Made by a program: the position numbers and the translations under genes
Assembly (NCBI RefSeq): GCF_010211765.1
Contig: NZ_PDWO01000005.1
Coordinates: 1 to 64,000, forward strand
Source of the DNA: Pseudoxanthomonas kaohsiungensis
Lineage (GTDB): Bacteria; Pseudomonadota; Gammaproteobacteria; Xanthomonadales; Xanthomonadaceae
Direction of reading: 5' to 3'
Length of the DNA stretch: 64,000 nucleotides
Part shown: one piece after another, positions 21,336 through 29,722 of the stretch
Position numbering within the stretch: the stretch's first letter is position 1
Layout: every line of letters begins with the position of its first letter
The notes under the pieces: generated by a model
The model's database searches: none
Seen by the model: only the letters and a program-made list of their open reading frames with translations
What the model was told of the DNA's origin: nothing

Positions 21336-22247
21336 TCAGTCGCGCAAGGCGCCGACATGGGCGACCGCCGACTCGGCCAGGGCGTCGAGGTGGTAGCCGC
21401 CTTCCAGCATCGAGACGACCCGGCCGCTGGCATGGCGCCGGGCGATCGTGCGCAGCTCGGACGTGATCCAGGCGAAGTCCTCGGCGTCGAGCATCAGGTC
21501 GGCCAGCGGGTCTGACAGGTGGGCGTCGAAACCGGCCGACACCAGCACCAGCTGCGGCCGGAACGCGTCCAGCGCCGGCAGCAGGGAATCGAGCCAGGTG
21601 TTGCGGAAGCGGAACCCGCCGCTGCCCGGTGGCAGCAGCGCGTTGTGCAGGTTGCCGGCGCCGCGCTCGTGGACGCTGCCGCTGTGCGGGTAAAGCCCCG
21701 ACTGGTGGCTGCTCAGGTAGGCGATCCGCGGCTCGGCCTGGAAGATCGCCTGGGTGCCGTTGCCGTGGTGCACGTCGAAATCGACGATGGCGATGCGCTC
21801 GAGCCCATGGTGGTCGCGGGCGTGGGCGGCGGCGACGGCGATGTTGTTGAACAGGCAGAAGCCCATCGCGGTGTCGGGCGTGGCGTGGTGCCCGGGCGGG
21901 CGGACCGCGCAGAAGGCGGTCTGCGCCTCGCCGGCCATCACCGCGTCGACCGCGGCCAGGCCGGCGCCCGCGGCATGCAGGGCGGCGCGGGCCGAGCCGG
22001 GCGAGAGCGCGGTGTCCGGGTCCAGCCGCTGCAGGCCGCTGGCGACCGGCGCAAGGACCTCGTCGATCAGGGTGTCGCCGTGGACCCGCAGCAGGTCGCC
22101 GCGTCGCGCCATCGGCGCCTCCCGCCAGTCCAGGTCCGGATAGGCGCGGTCCAGCGCGTCCAGCACCGCGCGCAGGCGTGCCGGGCGCTCCGGGTGTTCG
22201 GTCCCCGGATCGTGGTCGAGGCAGGCGGCGTGGGTCCAGGCGAGCAT
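21336..22247 (-). CDS. Histone deacetylase-family amidohydrolase
   Basis: A 303-residue zinc hydrolase of the arginase/deacetylase fold. It has RPPGHHAT near residue 127 (catalytic His pair), the zinc ligands of VDFDVHHGNGTQ near 165 and SAGFDAH near 250, and MLEGGYHLDAL near 285. Bacterial members include acetoin utilisation-like proteins and acetylpolyamine amidohydrolases; the substrate here is unknown. ATG 22247 is chosen because upstream in-frame sequence is Arg-rich and unconserved. It lies 107 bases after the adenosyltransferase gene and 123 before lptD. Confidence 0.9.
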   Translation of the reverse strand: MLAWTHAACLDHDPGTEHPERPARLRAVLDALDRAYPDLDWREAPMARRGDLLRVHGDTLIDEVLAPVASGLQRLDPDTALSPGSARAALHAAGAGLAAVDAVMAGEAQTAFCAVRPPGHHATPDTAMGFCLFNNIAVAAAHARDHHGLERIAIVDFDVHHGNGTQAIFQAEPRIAYLSSHQSGLYPHSGSVHERGAGNLHNALLPPGSGGFRFRNTWLDSLLPALDAFRPQLVLVSAGFDAHLSDPLADLMLDAEDFAWITSELRTIARRHASGRVVSMLEGGYHLDALAESAVAHVGALRD

Positions 22248-22354
22248 GCGGCCAACGTAGCGCGGCCGGCGTCCGGCTGCCATCCGCATTTGGTCTGGCG
22301 TTTCCCGGGCAAGGGAAGCGGCCGGCCCGGTCCCGGGTGTGCGCCGGGGCGGTC

Positions 22355-22915
22355 CTAGCCGGCGTTGCGCCGCTCGTGCCGCCACAGGACCTCGCCCTGG
22401 CCGTCGGCGCGGGCCAGGACCCGGGCCAGCACGAACAGCAGGTCGGAGAGGCGGTTGAGGTAGCGCACCGCTTCGCCGCGCACGGGTTCGACCCGCGACA
22501 GGGCCACGGTCGCGCGCTCGGCGCGGCGGACGATGGTGCGGGCGAGGTGGCAGCGCGCGGCGGCCTCGCCGCCGGCCGGCAGGATGAAGTCCTTCAGCGC
22601 CGGCAGGTCCGCGTTGTGGTGGTCGAGATGGCGTTCCAGGGCGTCGATGTCGGCGGCTTGGATGGCCGCGTGCCCGGGGATGCACAGCTCGCCGCCCAGG
22701 TCGAACATCTGGTGCTGCACGGCGGTGAGCAGGTCGCGCACGCCGGCCGGCACGCCGGGCGCGGCCAGGACCACGCCGATGGCCGAGTTGGCCTCGTCGA
22801 CGGTGCCGTAGGCCTCGACCCGCAGCGAATCCTTGCCGGTCCGGCTGCCGTCGCCCAGCCCGGTGCTGCCGTCGTCGCCGGTGCGGGTGTAGATCTTCGA
22901 GAGGCGGTTGCCCAT
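22355..22915 (-). CDS. Cob(I)alamin adenosyltransferase, PduO type
   Basis: A 186-residue ATP:cob(I)alamin adenosyltransferase that makes adenosylcobalamin. PduO-family motifs are all present: TRTGDDGSTGLGDGSR near residue 10 (ATP binding), AYGTVDEANSAIG near 35, FDLGGEL near 71, ARTIVRRAERATVAL near 124 and the C-terminal NRLSDLLFVLAR near 154. It follows the BtuM-like membrane gene by 43 bases on the same strand, so uptake and activation of B12 appear coupled. Confidence 0.93.
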   Translation of the reverse strand: MGNRLSKIYTRTGDDGSTGLGDGSRTGKDSLRVEAYGTVDEANSAIGVVLAAPGVPAGVRDLLTAVQHQMFDLGGELCIPGHAAIQAADIDALERHLDHHNADLPALKDFILPAGGEAAARCHLARTIVRRAERATVALSRVEPVRGEAVRYLNRLSDLLFVLARVLARADGQGEVLWRHERRNAG

Positions 22916-22958
22916 GTCGGGTCGAAGCGTGCCGGTCGGCGCCTGCGGGCGTACCCGG

Positions 22959-23549
22959 TCAGTGCGCGGTGCGGCCGCCGCGGCCGACCATGGGCGCGAT
23001 GCGCTCGGCGGCCACCTGCAGGCCCGCGGCGATCGCGACGTAGGTGCCGGCGGTGACCAGGTACGGCGCCAGCCAGTCGGTGTAGTTCTTCCACCAGCCG
23101 GCCAGGGTCGGGTCGGTGACCGAGTCGCTGAGCCAGTAGAAGCTGCCCTGCGCCAGCAGGTGGCAGGCCAGCACCGACAGTACGAAGGCGAAGGCCAGGC
23201 GGCCCAGCGCGTCCCATCGGGCGCCGGCGTAGCGGCGGCGCAGCCAGGCGCCGCCGGCCCACATCGCGGCGTAGGCCGGCACCAGGAACCAGTACGCGGC
23301 GGAGACGCAGTAGTGGTTCCAGAAGTCGATGCCCTGGCCGGTGATCACCCACCAGTCCACGCCCACGGCCAGCGCCATCAGCGCCGGGAAGGCCCAGCGG
23401 CCCCAGCCGCGCAGGTGGAAGCCGGCGATGAAGAACACCGCCCAGCTCGCGTCCGGCGGCGAGAAATGGTCGAACACATGCGCGCGCGAGGCGGCCATGA
23501 TCAGGGCCAGGACGAACAGGATGAACAGGCGGGACGTAGTGGCGTTCAT
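22959..23549 (-). CDS. btuM: BtuM-like cobalamin uptake membrane protein
   Basis: A 196-residue inner-membrane protein with about six hydrophobic segments (from 8-20, 36-45, 53-70, 82-100, 118-135 and 163-183). BtuM is a small solitary ECF-type B12 transporter of proteobacteria whose conserved cysteine, about residue 80, binds and decyanates cobalamin. Here Cys81 sits in FWNHYCVSAAYW at the matching place, and the next gene is a cobalamin adenosyltransferase, the usual partner. Family assignment is from motif position, length and context, without a search. Divergent from ubiH; no B12 riboswitch fits the 100-base gap. Confidence 0.75.
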   Translation of the reverse strand: MNATTSRLFILFVLALIMAASRAHVFDHFSPPDASWAVFFIAGFHLRGWGRWAFPALMALAVGVDWWVITGQGIDFWNHYCVSAAYWFLVPAYAAMWAGGAWLRRRYAGARWDALGRLAFAFVLSVLACHLLAQGSFYWLSDSVTDPTLAGWWKNYTDWLAPYLVTAGTYVAIAAGLQVAAERIAPMVGRGGRTAH

Positions 23550-23652
23550 GGCGCACGCGAAGCGGAGTCAGGCCCGCATTCTAGCCGAAGCCCGGCGCCG
23601 GCCGCCGTGCCGCGGCCCCGGGCGGCCACGCACGGCCGCGTATCATGTGCCG

Positions 23653-24852
23653 ATGATGCGAACCCACGACGTGCTCATCGTCGGCGGCGGCCTGGTCGGC
23701 GCCAGCCTGGCGATCGCCCTGGACGGCCTGCCGCTGGACGTGGCCCTGGTCGAGGCGACCCCGCCCGGCGACCTGCCGGCGGTGTTCGACCAGCGCAACC
23801 TCAGCCTGGCGGCCGCCTCGGTCAATGCACTGGACGCACTGGGCGTCATGGGCCAGTTGCGCGCGCCCACCGGGCCGATCCGCCGCATCCACGTCAGCCG
23901 CGCCGGCGATTTCGGCAGCGTGCGGCTGGAGGCCGCCGACTACGGCCGCGAGGCTTTCGGCCAGGTGGTGGTGGCGCGCGATTTCGGCGAGGCGCTGGAA
24001 GGCCGCCTGGCGCAACTGCCGCGGCTCACCCGTTACCGGCCGGCGCGTTTCGTCGGCCTGGAAGGCGATGATGGGCATGCCCGCGGGGTGCGCCTGGCCA
24101 CCGCCGATGGCGAGCTGGCGCTGCAGGCGCGGCTGCTGGTCGCCGCCGATGGCACGCGCAGCGCGCTGCGCGAGGCGCTGGGGACTTCCAGCCGCACCCA
24201 CGATTACGGCCAGACCCTGTTCGTGGCGCGGATGCGCGGCGAGCGCGCGCCCGACGGCACCGCCTGGGAGCGGTTCACCGACAGCGGGCCGACCGCGTTG
24301 CTGCCGCGCGGCGATCGCGCGTGGGGCGTGGTCCATGGCGTGCCGGCCGCCGAGGCGGCCGCGGTCGCCGCTCTCGACGAGGCCGGCTGGCTGGCGCGGA
24401 TCCAGCAGGCGTTCGGCTGGCGCGCCGGGCGTTTCCTCGGCGCCGGCGAGCGCAGCGCCTATCCGGTCGCCTCGGTCGTCGCCGATGCGCTGGTCGCGCC
24501 ACGCGCGGTGCTGCTGGGCAATGCCGCGCAGACAATCCATCCGGTCGGCGCGCAGGGCTTCAACCTGGGCCTGCGCGATGCGCTGACCCTGGCCGAAGGC
24601 CTGCGCATGCATGCCGGCGACCCGGGCGCGGCGTCGCTGCTGCAGCAGTACGCGCAACGCCGCCGCGAGGACCGCGAGCGCACCCTGGCCTTCTCCGACG
24701 GGCTGGCGCGCATGACCGGCAATCCATCACCGTTGCTGCGCCCGCTGCGCAGCCTCGGCCTGCTGGCCGCCGATCGCGCCGGCTGGCTGCAGGCGTGGCT
24801 GGTCGGCGGGGCGATGGGCTTCCGCGGCGACGTGCCGGAGCTGTGCCGGTGA
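23653..24852 (+). CDS. ubiH: 2-octaprenyl-6-methoxyphenol hydroxylase
   Basis: A 399-residue FAD monooxygenase of ubiquinone synthesis. The dinucleotide fold VLIVGGGLVGASLAIAL starts at residue 8, the middle DG motif is LLVAADGTRSALREALG near 165, and the second FAD motif GNAAQTIHPVGAQGFNLGLRDA is near 290. The order and wording (QRNLSLAAASVNALDALG) fit UbiH. Two adjacent ATGs (23653, 23656) are possible starts. The stop overlaps a GTG of the next hydroxylase gene, so the two are translationally close. Confidence 0.92.
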   Translation: MMRTHDVLIVGGGLVGASLAIALDGLPLDVALVEATPPGDLPAVFDQRNLSLAAASVNALDALGVMGQLRAPTGPIRRIHVSRAGDFGSVRLEAADYGREAFGQVVVARDFGEALEGRLAQLPRLTRYRPARFVGLEGDDGHARGVRLATADGELALQARLLVAADGTRSALREALGTSSRTHDYGQTLFVARMRGERAPDGTAWERFTDSGPTALLPRGDRAWGVVHGVPAAEAAAVAALDEAGWLARIQQAFGWRAGRFLGAGERSAYPVASVVADALVAPRAVLLGNAAQTIHPVGAQGFNLGLRDALTLAEGLRMHAGDPGAASLLQQYAQRRREDRERTLAFSDGLARMTGNPSPLLRPLRSLGLLAADRAGWLQAWLVGGAMGFRGDVPELCR

Positions 24853-24860
24853 CGGGGTAC

Positions 24861-26039
24861 ATGAAAAGCCGCGCGCGGCTGGACGTGGCCGTGGCCGGTG
24901 GCGGCGTGGTCGGCGCGGCCTGCGCGCTGGCCCTGGCCCAGGCCGGCCTGGAGGTGGCCCTGGTCGAGCCACGGCCGGTCGCGCGCTGGCTGGCCGAGCG
25001 GCCGGACCTGCGGGTGTATGCGCTGGCGCCCGACAACGCCGGCCTGCTCGACCGCCTGGGCGTATGGCCGCAGGTCGCCGCCGCGCGGGCGCAGCCCTAC
25101 CGGCGCATGCGGGTATGGGATGCTGCCGGCGGCGGCGAGCTGGCGTTCGACGCGGCGGCGATGGCGCGCGGGGAACTGGGCTGGATCGTCGAGAACGACC
25201 TGCTGGTCGACCGCCTGTGGTCGGCGCTGGCCGCTGCCGGCGTGCAGCTGCATTGCCCGGCGAGGGTCGAGGCGATGGAGCAGGACGCGGCCGGCGTGCG
25301 CCTGAGGCTGGAAGACGGCGCGCGCCTGGATGCGCGAATCGCGGTCGCCGCCGACGGCGCCGCGTCGGACCTGCGGCGCCTGGCCGGGCTGGACATCGAC
25401 GCCCATGATTACCACCAGCGTGGCGTGGTCGCCTTCATCGAGACCGAGGCGCCGCACGAAGACACCGCCTGGCAGCGCTTCCTGCCGACCGGGCCACTGG
25501 CGCTGCTGCCGTTCGCGCAGGGGCGCAGTTCGATCGTATGGACCCTGCCCGAAGCCGATGCCGGGCGCGTGCTGGCGCTGGACGACGCGCGCTTCGCCGT
25601 CGAACTCACCGATGCCAGCGCCGCGCGCCTAGGCAAGGCGGTGCCGGCCTCCGCGCGCGTGGCCTTCCCGCTGCGCCGGCAGCTGGTCCGCCAGCAGGTG
25701 GAAGGGCGCGTGCTGGTACTGGGCGACGCGGCGCACGTGGTGCATCCGCTGGCGGGGCAGGGCGTGAACCTGGGGCTGCGCGACGTGGCCGCGTTGGCCG
25801 CCGAAATCGCCGCCGCCCGCGCACGCCGCGCCGACTGGGCCGCCCCGCATCGGCTGCAGCGCTGGGCGCGGCGACGGCAGAGCGACAACACCGTGTCGGC
25901 CTACGCTTTCGAGGGGATCAACCGGCTGTTCTCCAATGCCGATCCGCTCGCGGTACTGGCCCGCGGACCCTTGCTGGGGCTGGCCGGCAAGCTGCCGCCG
26001 CTGCAGCGCGCGCTGTGGCGGCACGCCGCCGGCGTGTAG
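24861..26039 (+). CDS. UbiH/UbiF/VisC-family FAD hydroxylase
   Basis: A 392-residue FAD monooxygenase paralogous to ubiH. It has VAVAGGGVVGAACALAL near residue 9, VAADGAASDLRRLAG near 158 and GDAAHVVHPLAGQGVNLGLRDVA near 285. The pair recalls ubiH-ubiI (visC) of enterobacteria, so it may catalyse another ring hydroxylation of ubiquinone synthesis; the exact carbon is not decidable here. GTG 24849, overlapping the ubiH stop as GTGA, is an alternative start. The stop TAG lies in GTAGGA at the head of a repeat that ends at the facing gene's stop. Confidence 0.88.
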   Translation: MKSRARLDVAVAGGGVVGAACALALAQAGLEVALVEPRPVARWLAERPDLRVYALAPDNAGLLDRLGVWPQVAAARAQPYRRMRVWDAAGGGELAFDAAAMARGELGWIVENDLLVDRLWSALAAAGVQLHCPARVEAMEQDAAGVRLRLEDGARLDARIAVAADGAASDLRRLAGLDIDAHDYHQRGVVAFIETEAPHEDTAWQRFLPTGPLALLPFAQGRSSIVWTLPEADAGRVLALDDARFAVELTDASAARLGKAVPASARVAFPLRRQLVRQQVEGRVLVLGDAAHVVHPLAGQGVNLGLRDVAALAAEIAAARARRADWAAPHRLQRWARRRQSDNTVSAYAFEGINRLFSNADPLAVLARGPLLGLAGKLPPLQRALWRHAAGV

Positions 26040-26149
26040 GAAACGGGGAGACCGGCGTCCGTGGAAAGGCGCCCGCGACGCCGCACCGTCGGCGCGGGCG
26101 GCACCCGCGCGGTTCCGACGCCCGAGTCGCCCGCAAGCCGGGCTCCTAC
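26036..26149. repeat. GTAG repeat filling a convergent gap and giving both stop codons
   Basis: The left end GTAGGA holds the TAG stop of the hydroxylase (26037-26039). The right end GCTCCTAC (26142-26149), read on the other strand as GTAGGAGC, holds the TAG stop of the EF-hand gene. The element is the entire gap between the two genes. Confidence 0.8.
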
Positions 26150-26523
26150 AGGATCCAGCCGGACAGTTCTTCGCGATCCAGGCGGCCATCCCGATTGGCG
26201 TCGACGCGGTCGAACTCGGCGCGCAGGCTCGCGTCCGACGCGGCCTCACGCCGGTCGACCGTGCCATCGCCATCGGCATCGAGCACGGTGAAGTCCAGGC
26301 GGTCGCCGCCGACCAGGCTGTCCGGTTCGACCGAGCGGATGATCACGGGCCCGCCATGGGAGCCTTCGAGCACGGTCATGCCGGTCTGCCGCTGCAGCGG
26401 TGCGTCGGCCGGGGTCGCGGCCGGCGGCGGCAGCGGCAGCGTCGTCGCCGGCGTTCCGCGCGTGGCCTGCGCTTGCAGCGAGGCCAGGAGCAGGGCGGCG
26501 GTCAACAGGGCAGTGCGGGTCAT
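26146..26523 (-). CDS. Exported EF-hand protein
   Basis: A 125-residue protein with a signal peptide (1-21, ending AQA), a Pro-rich linker to about 45 and two canonical EF-hand loops near the C-terminus: DADGDGTVDRRE (about 80) and DANRDGRLDREE (about 107). Both loops have calcium-binding residues at positions 1, 3, 5 and 12, so calcium binding in the periplasm or outside is likely. Function beyond that is unknown. Its last codons (WIL, TAG) run straight into a GTAG repeat whose TAG is the stop. Confidence 0.82.
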   Translation of the reverse strand: MTRTALLTAALLLASLQAQATRGTPATTLPLPPPAATPADAPLQRQTGMTVLEGSHGGPVIIRSVEPDSLVGGDRLDFTVLDADGDGTVDRREAASDASLRAEFDRVDANRDGRLDREELSGWIL

Positions 26524-26607
26524 GGGCGTCCGGGACAGCGCGGGATTGCCGGCAACGCTAGGGGCGGCCGGGTGAAGCGGTGTTGAACCGCTGGCGCTTG
26601 CGCGTAT

Positions 26608-26703
26608 GCAGGAACCCATCCCTGCGGGCGACCCGACGCCATCGGCACAGGCGACTCCCTCGTTCCTCCGACGCCCGTGTCGCCCATGAGGATGGGCTCC
26701 TAC
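26608..26703. repeat. GTAG-type repeat after the Gfo/Idh gene
   Basis: Ends GGGCTCCTAC at 26703; on the minus strand this is GTAGGAGCCC and its TAG is the stop of the oxidoreductase gene. The other end is degenerate (GCAGGAAC). The interior keeps GGCGACCCGACGCC and CGCCCATGAGGATG. Confidence 0.8.
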
Positions 26704-27827
26704 AGGACGATGCGCTGGCCGCCATCGCGCGCCGAGGCGTAGATCGCATCGACTACGCGCATGTCGCGCACCCCTTCCTCGCCCGGCACCAGCGGCGCGG
26801 TGCCGCGCAGGATCGCCAGCGCGTCGTCGTCCATCTGCCGTGCCTGCTGGTGCGGCACCGCGTCGGCGAAGGTCTGGCCGTCGCTGGTGCGTCCCTTCAG
26901 TCCGTCGTAGGTCTGGAACGGCGACAGCTCGTACCAGCCGCGCTCGCAATCGGCGCGCAGGGTGTTCATGTCCTCGCCGAAGCTGGTCGCGCATTCGGCG
27001 ACGCTGCCGTCGGCGAATTCCAGGGTGAAGCGCATGGTCTCGTCGACGCCGTCGAACAGCTGCGGACGTCGGACCTCCTGCCGCGCGGTCACCGCCACCG
27101 GTTCCTGGCCCTTCGTATAGCGCGCGGCGTTGAGGGAGTACACGCCCATGTCATACATCGCACCGCCGCCGTGCTGCGGCAGCCGCCGCCAGGGCTTGTG
27201 GGCCGGATCGACGTCGTCGTAGGCATTGAAGCCGGCGTCGGCGCGGATCTTGAGGATCCGGCCGTAAGGCTGCTCGCGGGCCATCGCCATCAGCCGCCGG
27301 GTGTTGGGTTCGTGCTGGAGGCGGTAGCCGATGGTCAGCTGCACCTTGTTGCGGCGGCAGGCGTCGACCATCTTCTGGCCCTCGGCCGCGTCCATCGCCA
27401 TCGGCTTCTCGCACCACACGTGCTTGCCGGCGTTGGCTGCGCGCAGGGTCAGCGGCATGTGCAGGTCGTTGGGGGTGACGATGTAGACCGCCTGGATGTC
27501 GGGGTTGTCGGCAATGCGATCGAAGTCGTCGTAGCTGTAGACGTTGCGGTCGGGGATGCCGTGCTTCTCCTGCCAGGCCGGGATCTTGTGGGGCGAGCCG
27601 GTCACGATCCCGGCCAGGTGGCAGTGCTCGGCCAGCTGCAGCCCGGGCGCGAGCTGGTGGGTGGCGTAGCCGCCGAGCCCGACCAGGGCCACGCCGACCG
27701 AATCCTTGCGCCGGGTGCGCTTGCCGTTGTTGTCCATCGCAGACTCCGCGCGCAGGGGAAGGGAGGCGCCGATGCCGGCGCCGGCCATCGCAGCCAGCAG
27801 CTGGCGGCGGGTGAACTCCAGGGTCAT
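26700..27827 (-). CDS. Tat-exported Gfo/Idh/MocA oxidoreductase
   Basis: A 375-residue NAD(P)-dependent sugar oxidoreductase. The N-terminus FTRRQLLAAMAGAGIGASLPLRA is a twin-arginine signal, so it is exported folded with its cofactor, as in Zymomonas glucose-fructose oxidoreductase. The Rossmann motif VGLGGYATHQLAPGL is near residue 47, the family lysine in HVWCEKPMAMD near 138, and the C-terminal dehydrogenase domain follows. ATG 27827 has GGAGG seven bases upstream. Divergent from an exported SMP-30/gluconolactonase-family gene. The TAG stop belongs to a GTAGGAGC repeat. Confidence 0.9.
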   Translation of the reverse strand: MTLEFTRRQLLAAMAGAGIGASLPLRAESAMDNNGKRTRRKDSVGVALVGLGGYATHQLAPGLQLAEHCHLAGIVTGSPHKIPAWQEKHGIPDRNVYSYDDFDRIADNPDIQAVYIVTPNDLHMPLTLRAANAGKHVWCEKPMAMDAAEGQKMVDACRRNKVQLTIGYRLQHEPNTRRLMAMAREQPYGRILKIRADAGFNAYDDVDPAHKPWRRLPQHGGGAMYDMGVYSLNAARYTKGQEPVAVTARQEVRRPQLFDGVDETMRFTLEFADGSVAECATSFGEDMNTLRADCERGWYELSPFQTYDGLKGRTSDGQTFADAVPHQQARQMDDDALAILRGTAPLVPGEEGVRDMRVVDAIYASARDGGQRIVL

Positions 27828-28026
27828 GCGCTTGCCTCCGTTCGCGCCCTTGGCGCCGATGCCCTTGCACCTTAGGGCGGCGGCGCTGGCTCCGCCACCC
27901 CGGCGACGGCATGCGAGGCATGCCGCGGACGAATAGCGGGCGGCTCTCTGGCACACTGGCGCGCGCATCGCCGCCGAGGACGCCGCCATCATCCGACCGA
28001 TCCCGTTCCGATACCTGGCCCTGGCC

Positions 28027-28923
28027 TTGGCCATGCCCGCGGTCGCGCCGCAGGCCGCGGCCGACCCGGCGCCCGGCGCCAGCGTGGAGGCGCTGTTCGT
28101 GGCGCGCGATTTCGTCGCCGACGGCGTGTTCTCCCGCGGCATCGAGGGGCCGGCCACCGGACCCGGCGGCGTCCTCTACGCGGTCAGTTACGGCCGCGAC
28201 GGCACCATCGGCCAGGTCCACCGGCAGGCCGATGGCAGCGGCAAGGCCTCGCTGTTCGCCACCCTGCCCGACGGCAGCACCGGCAACGGCATCCGCTTCG
28301 GCGCCGACGGCACCATGTACGTGGCCGACTACACCGGCCACAACGTGCTGGCCATCGACATGGACACGCGCCAGGCGGAGGTGTTCGCCCATCTCGGCGG
28401 CGCGTTCCAGCCCAACGACATCGCCCTGGCGCCAGACGGAGCGCTCTATGCCAGCGACCCCGACTGGGCCAACAACAGCGGCCAGCTCTGGCGCATCGGC
28501 GCGGACGGCCAGGTGCGGCGCCTGGAGGCGGACATGGGCACGACCAACGGCATCGAGGTCAGCCCGGATGGCCGCCGCCTGTACGTGAACGAAAGCGTGC
28601 AGCGCAACGTCTGGGTGTACGACATCGATGCCGCTGGCGACCTGTCCAACAAGCGCCTGCTCATCGCTTTCGCCGACCATGGCCTGGATGGCATGCGCAG
28701 TGACGTCGATGGCAACCTGTACATCGCCCGCTACGGCGCCGGGTTGGTCGCGGTGGTGTCGCCGCAGGGCGGGCTGCTGCGCGAAGTGCCGCTGCGCGGG
28801 GCCAAGCCGACCAATGTTGCCTTCGGCGGCGCTGACGGCCGTGATGTCTATGTCACCCTGCAGGACCGGGGCGCGATCGAGGTGTTCCGCAGCGACCGCC
28901 CTGGCCGGGAATACGGGCGCTGA
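28027..28923 (+). CDS. Exported SMP-30/gluconolactonase-like protein
   Basis: A six-bladed beta-propeller of about 280 mature residues. Family metal ligands appear as Glu in GIEGPATGPGG, Asn in TTNGIEVSPDG and Asp in LDGMRSDVDGNLYIA. The first standard start (TTG 28027) cuts into a signal peptide: in-frame codons back to 27988 read IIRPIPFRYLALALAMPAVAPQAAA, and an ATC at 27988 stands seven bases after GAGGA. The true start is therefore probably 27988 with a non-standard codon, or the base call is wrong. Divergent from the Tat-exported oxidoreductase; together they could oxidise a sugar and open its lactone. Confidence 0.82.
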   Translation: MAMPAVAPQAAADPAPGASVEALFVARDFVADGVFSRGIEGPATGPGGVLYAVSYGRDGTIGQVHRQADGSGKASLFATLPDGSTGNGIRFGADGTMYVADYTGHNVLAIDMDTRQAEVFAHLGGAFQPNDIALAPDGALYASDPDWANNSGQLWRIGADGQVRRLEADMGTTNGIEVSPDGRRLYVNESVQRNVWVYDIDAAGDLSNKRLLIAFADHGLDGMRSDVDGNLYIARYGAGLVAVVSPQGGLLREVPLRGAKPTNVAFGGADGRDVYVTLQDRGAIEVFRSDRPGREYGR

Positions 28924-29005
28924 CAGGCCCGGGCAGGCGGCGACCCCAGTCCCGGCCCCTGCGACTGCCACCGGCGATACTGGCGCACCGGAGGAGGCAC
29001 GACCC

Positions 29006-29722
29006 ATGCAGCAGCTCGAACTCAAGGACCCGGCGGCGTTCGCCGCGGAATTCCTGCGCCAGACCCAACTGCAGGGCTTCGGCGCCCTGAGCAAGCGCGA
29101 CCTGGAGCTGCTGGTCTACGTGCTGCTCGAGCGCGACGGCGCGATCGACCGCAATTCCAGCAACCATGCCGCCGCCTCGCTGCTGCGGATCACCCCGGCC
29201 AAGCTGCGCGCGCTGCGCAGCGACGGCTATGCACGCTGGCGCCAGCTGGTGGCCGAGCCAGCCGACGTGGCCCTGCGCCGCATCCTCGGCCATGTGCTCA
29301 CGGACGCCAACCTGCGTGCCGGCAGCCGCCACGTGAGCGAGCGCAGCCGCAAGGACGGCTTCCTGGCCGTGCGCGTGGAGCACCCGGACGACCGCCTGCA
29401 ACTGGAGCAGGCGATCCTCGATGCCGGCGCGTTGCCGGTGTACGAGCGCAACCGCGAAGTGCTCGCGGTGCGCTTCGACACGCTGGTCGCGCTGGCCGAG
29501 CGCAGCGGCTTCCTGCAGCCGGACACCGAGGCGGTGGTGAAGGCGTTGCGCAAGCTGGCACCGGCGTCGGAGGAACTGGCCGACCTGCTGGAGAAGGACG
29601 TGACGAAGCTGCGCTGGGAGGATGCGCGCAATGCACTCAACAGCCTCGGCGCCAAGGCCGTGTCGAGCACGGCCGAGGGTGGGCTGAAGAGCCTGCTGAA
29701 GCTGGCCTTCCCGTTCCTGTAG
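29006..29722 (+). CDS. Unrecognised 238-residue protein
   Basis: I do not recognise this family. The product is soluble, with no signal or membrane segment before the last residues. Residues 15-75 (ALSKRDLELLVYVLLERDG, then ASLLRITPAKLRALRSDG) look like a winged-helix or HTH-type fold. Residues 110-165 alternate strands and helices. The end, from 195, is helical and finishes in a hydrophobic KSLLKLAFPFL. GGAGGAGG lies about nine bases before the ATG, a strong ribosome site. Codon use matches neighbours. The TAG stop is inside GTAGGGCG at the head of a repeat. Confidence 0.75.
   Translation: MQQLELKDPAAFAAEFLRQTQLQGFGALSKRDLELLVYVLLERDGAIDRNSSNHAAASLLRITPAKLRALRSDGYARWRQLVAEPADVALRRILGHVLTDANLRAGSRHVSERSRKDGFLAVRVEHPDDRLQLEQAILDAGALPVYERNREVLAVRFDTLVALAERSGFLQPDTEAVVKALRKLAPASEELADLLEKDVTKLRWEDARNALNSLGAKAVSSTAEGGLKSLLKLAFPFL

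Noticed and set aside
23550-23652. A cobalamin riboswitch upstream of btuM
   Set aside because: The gap to ubiH is about 100 bases, too short for the usual riboswitch, and no B12-box-like sequence was seen.
26608-26703. An insertion sequence with terminal inverted repeats
   Set aside because: Under 100 bases, no reading frame, and shared with many GTAG palindromes; a REP-type element fits better.
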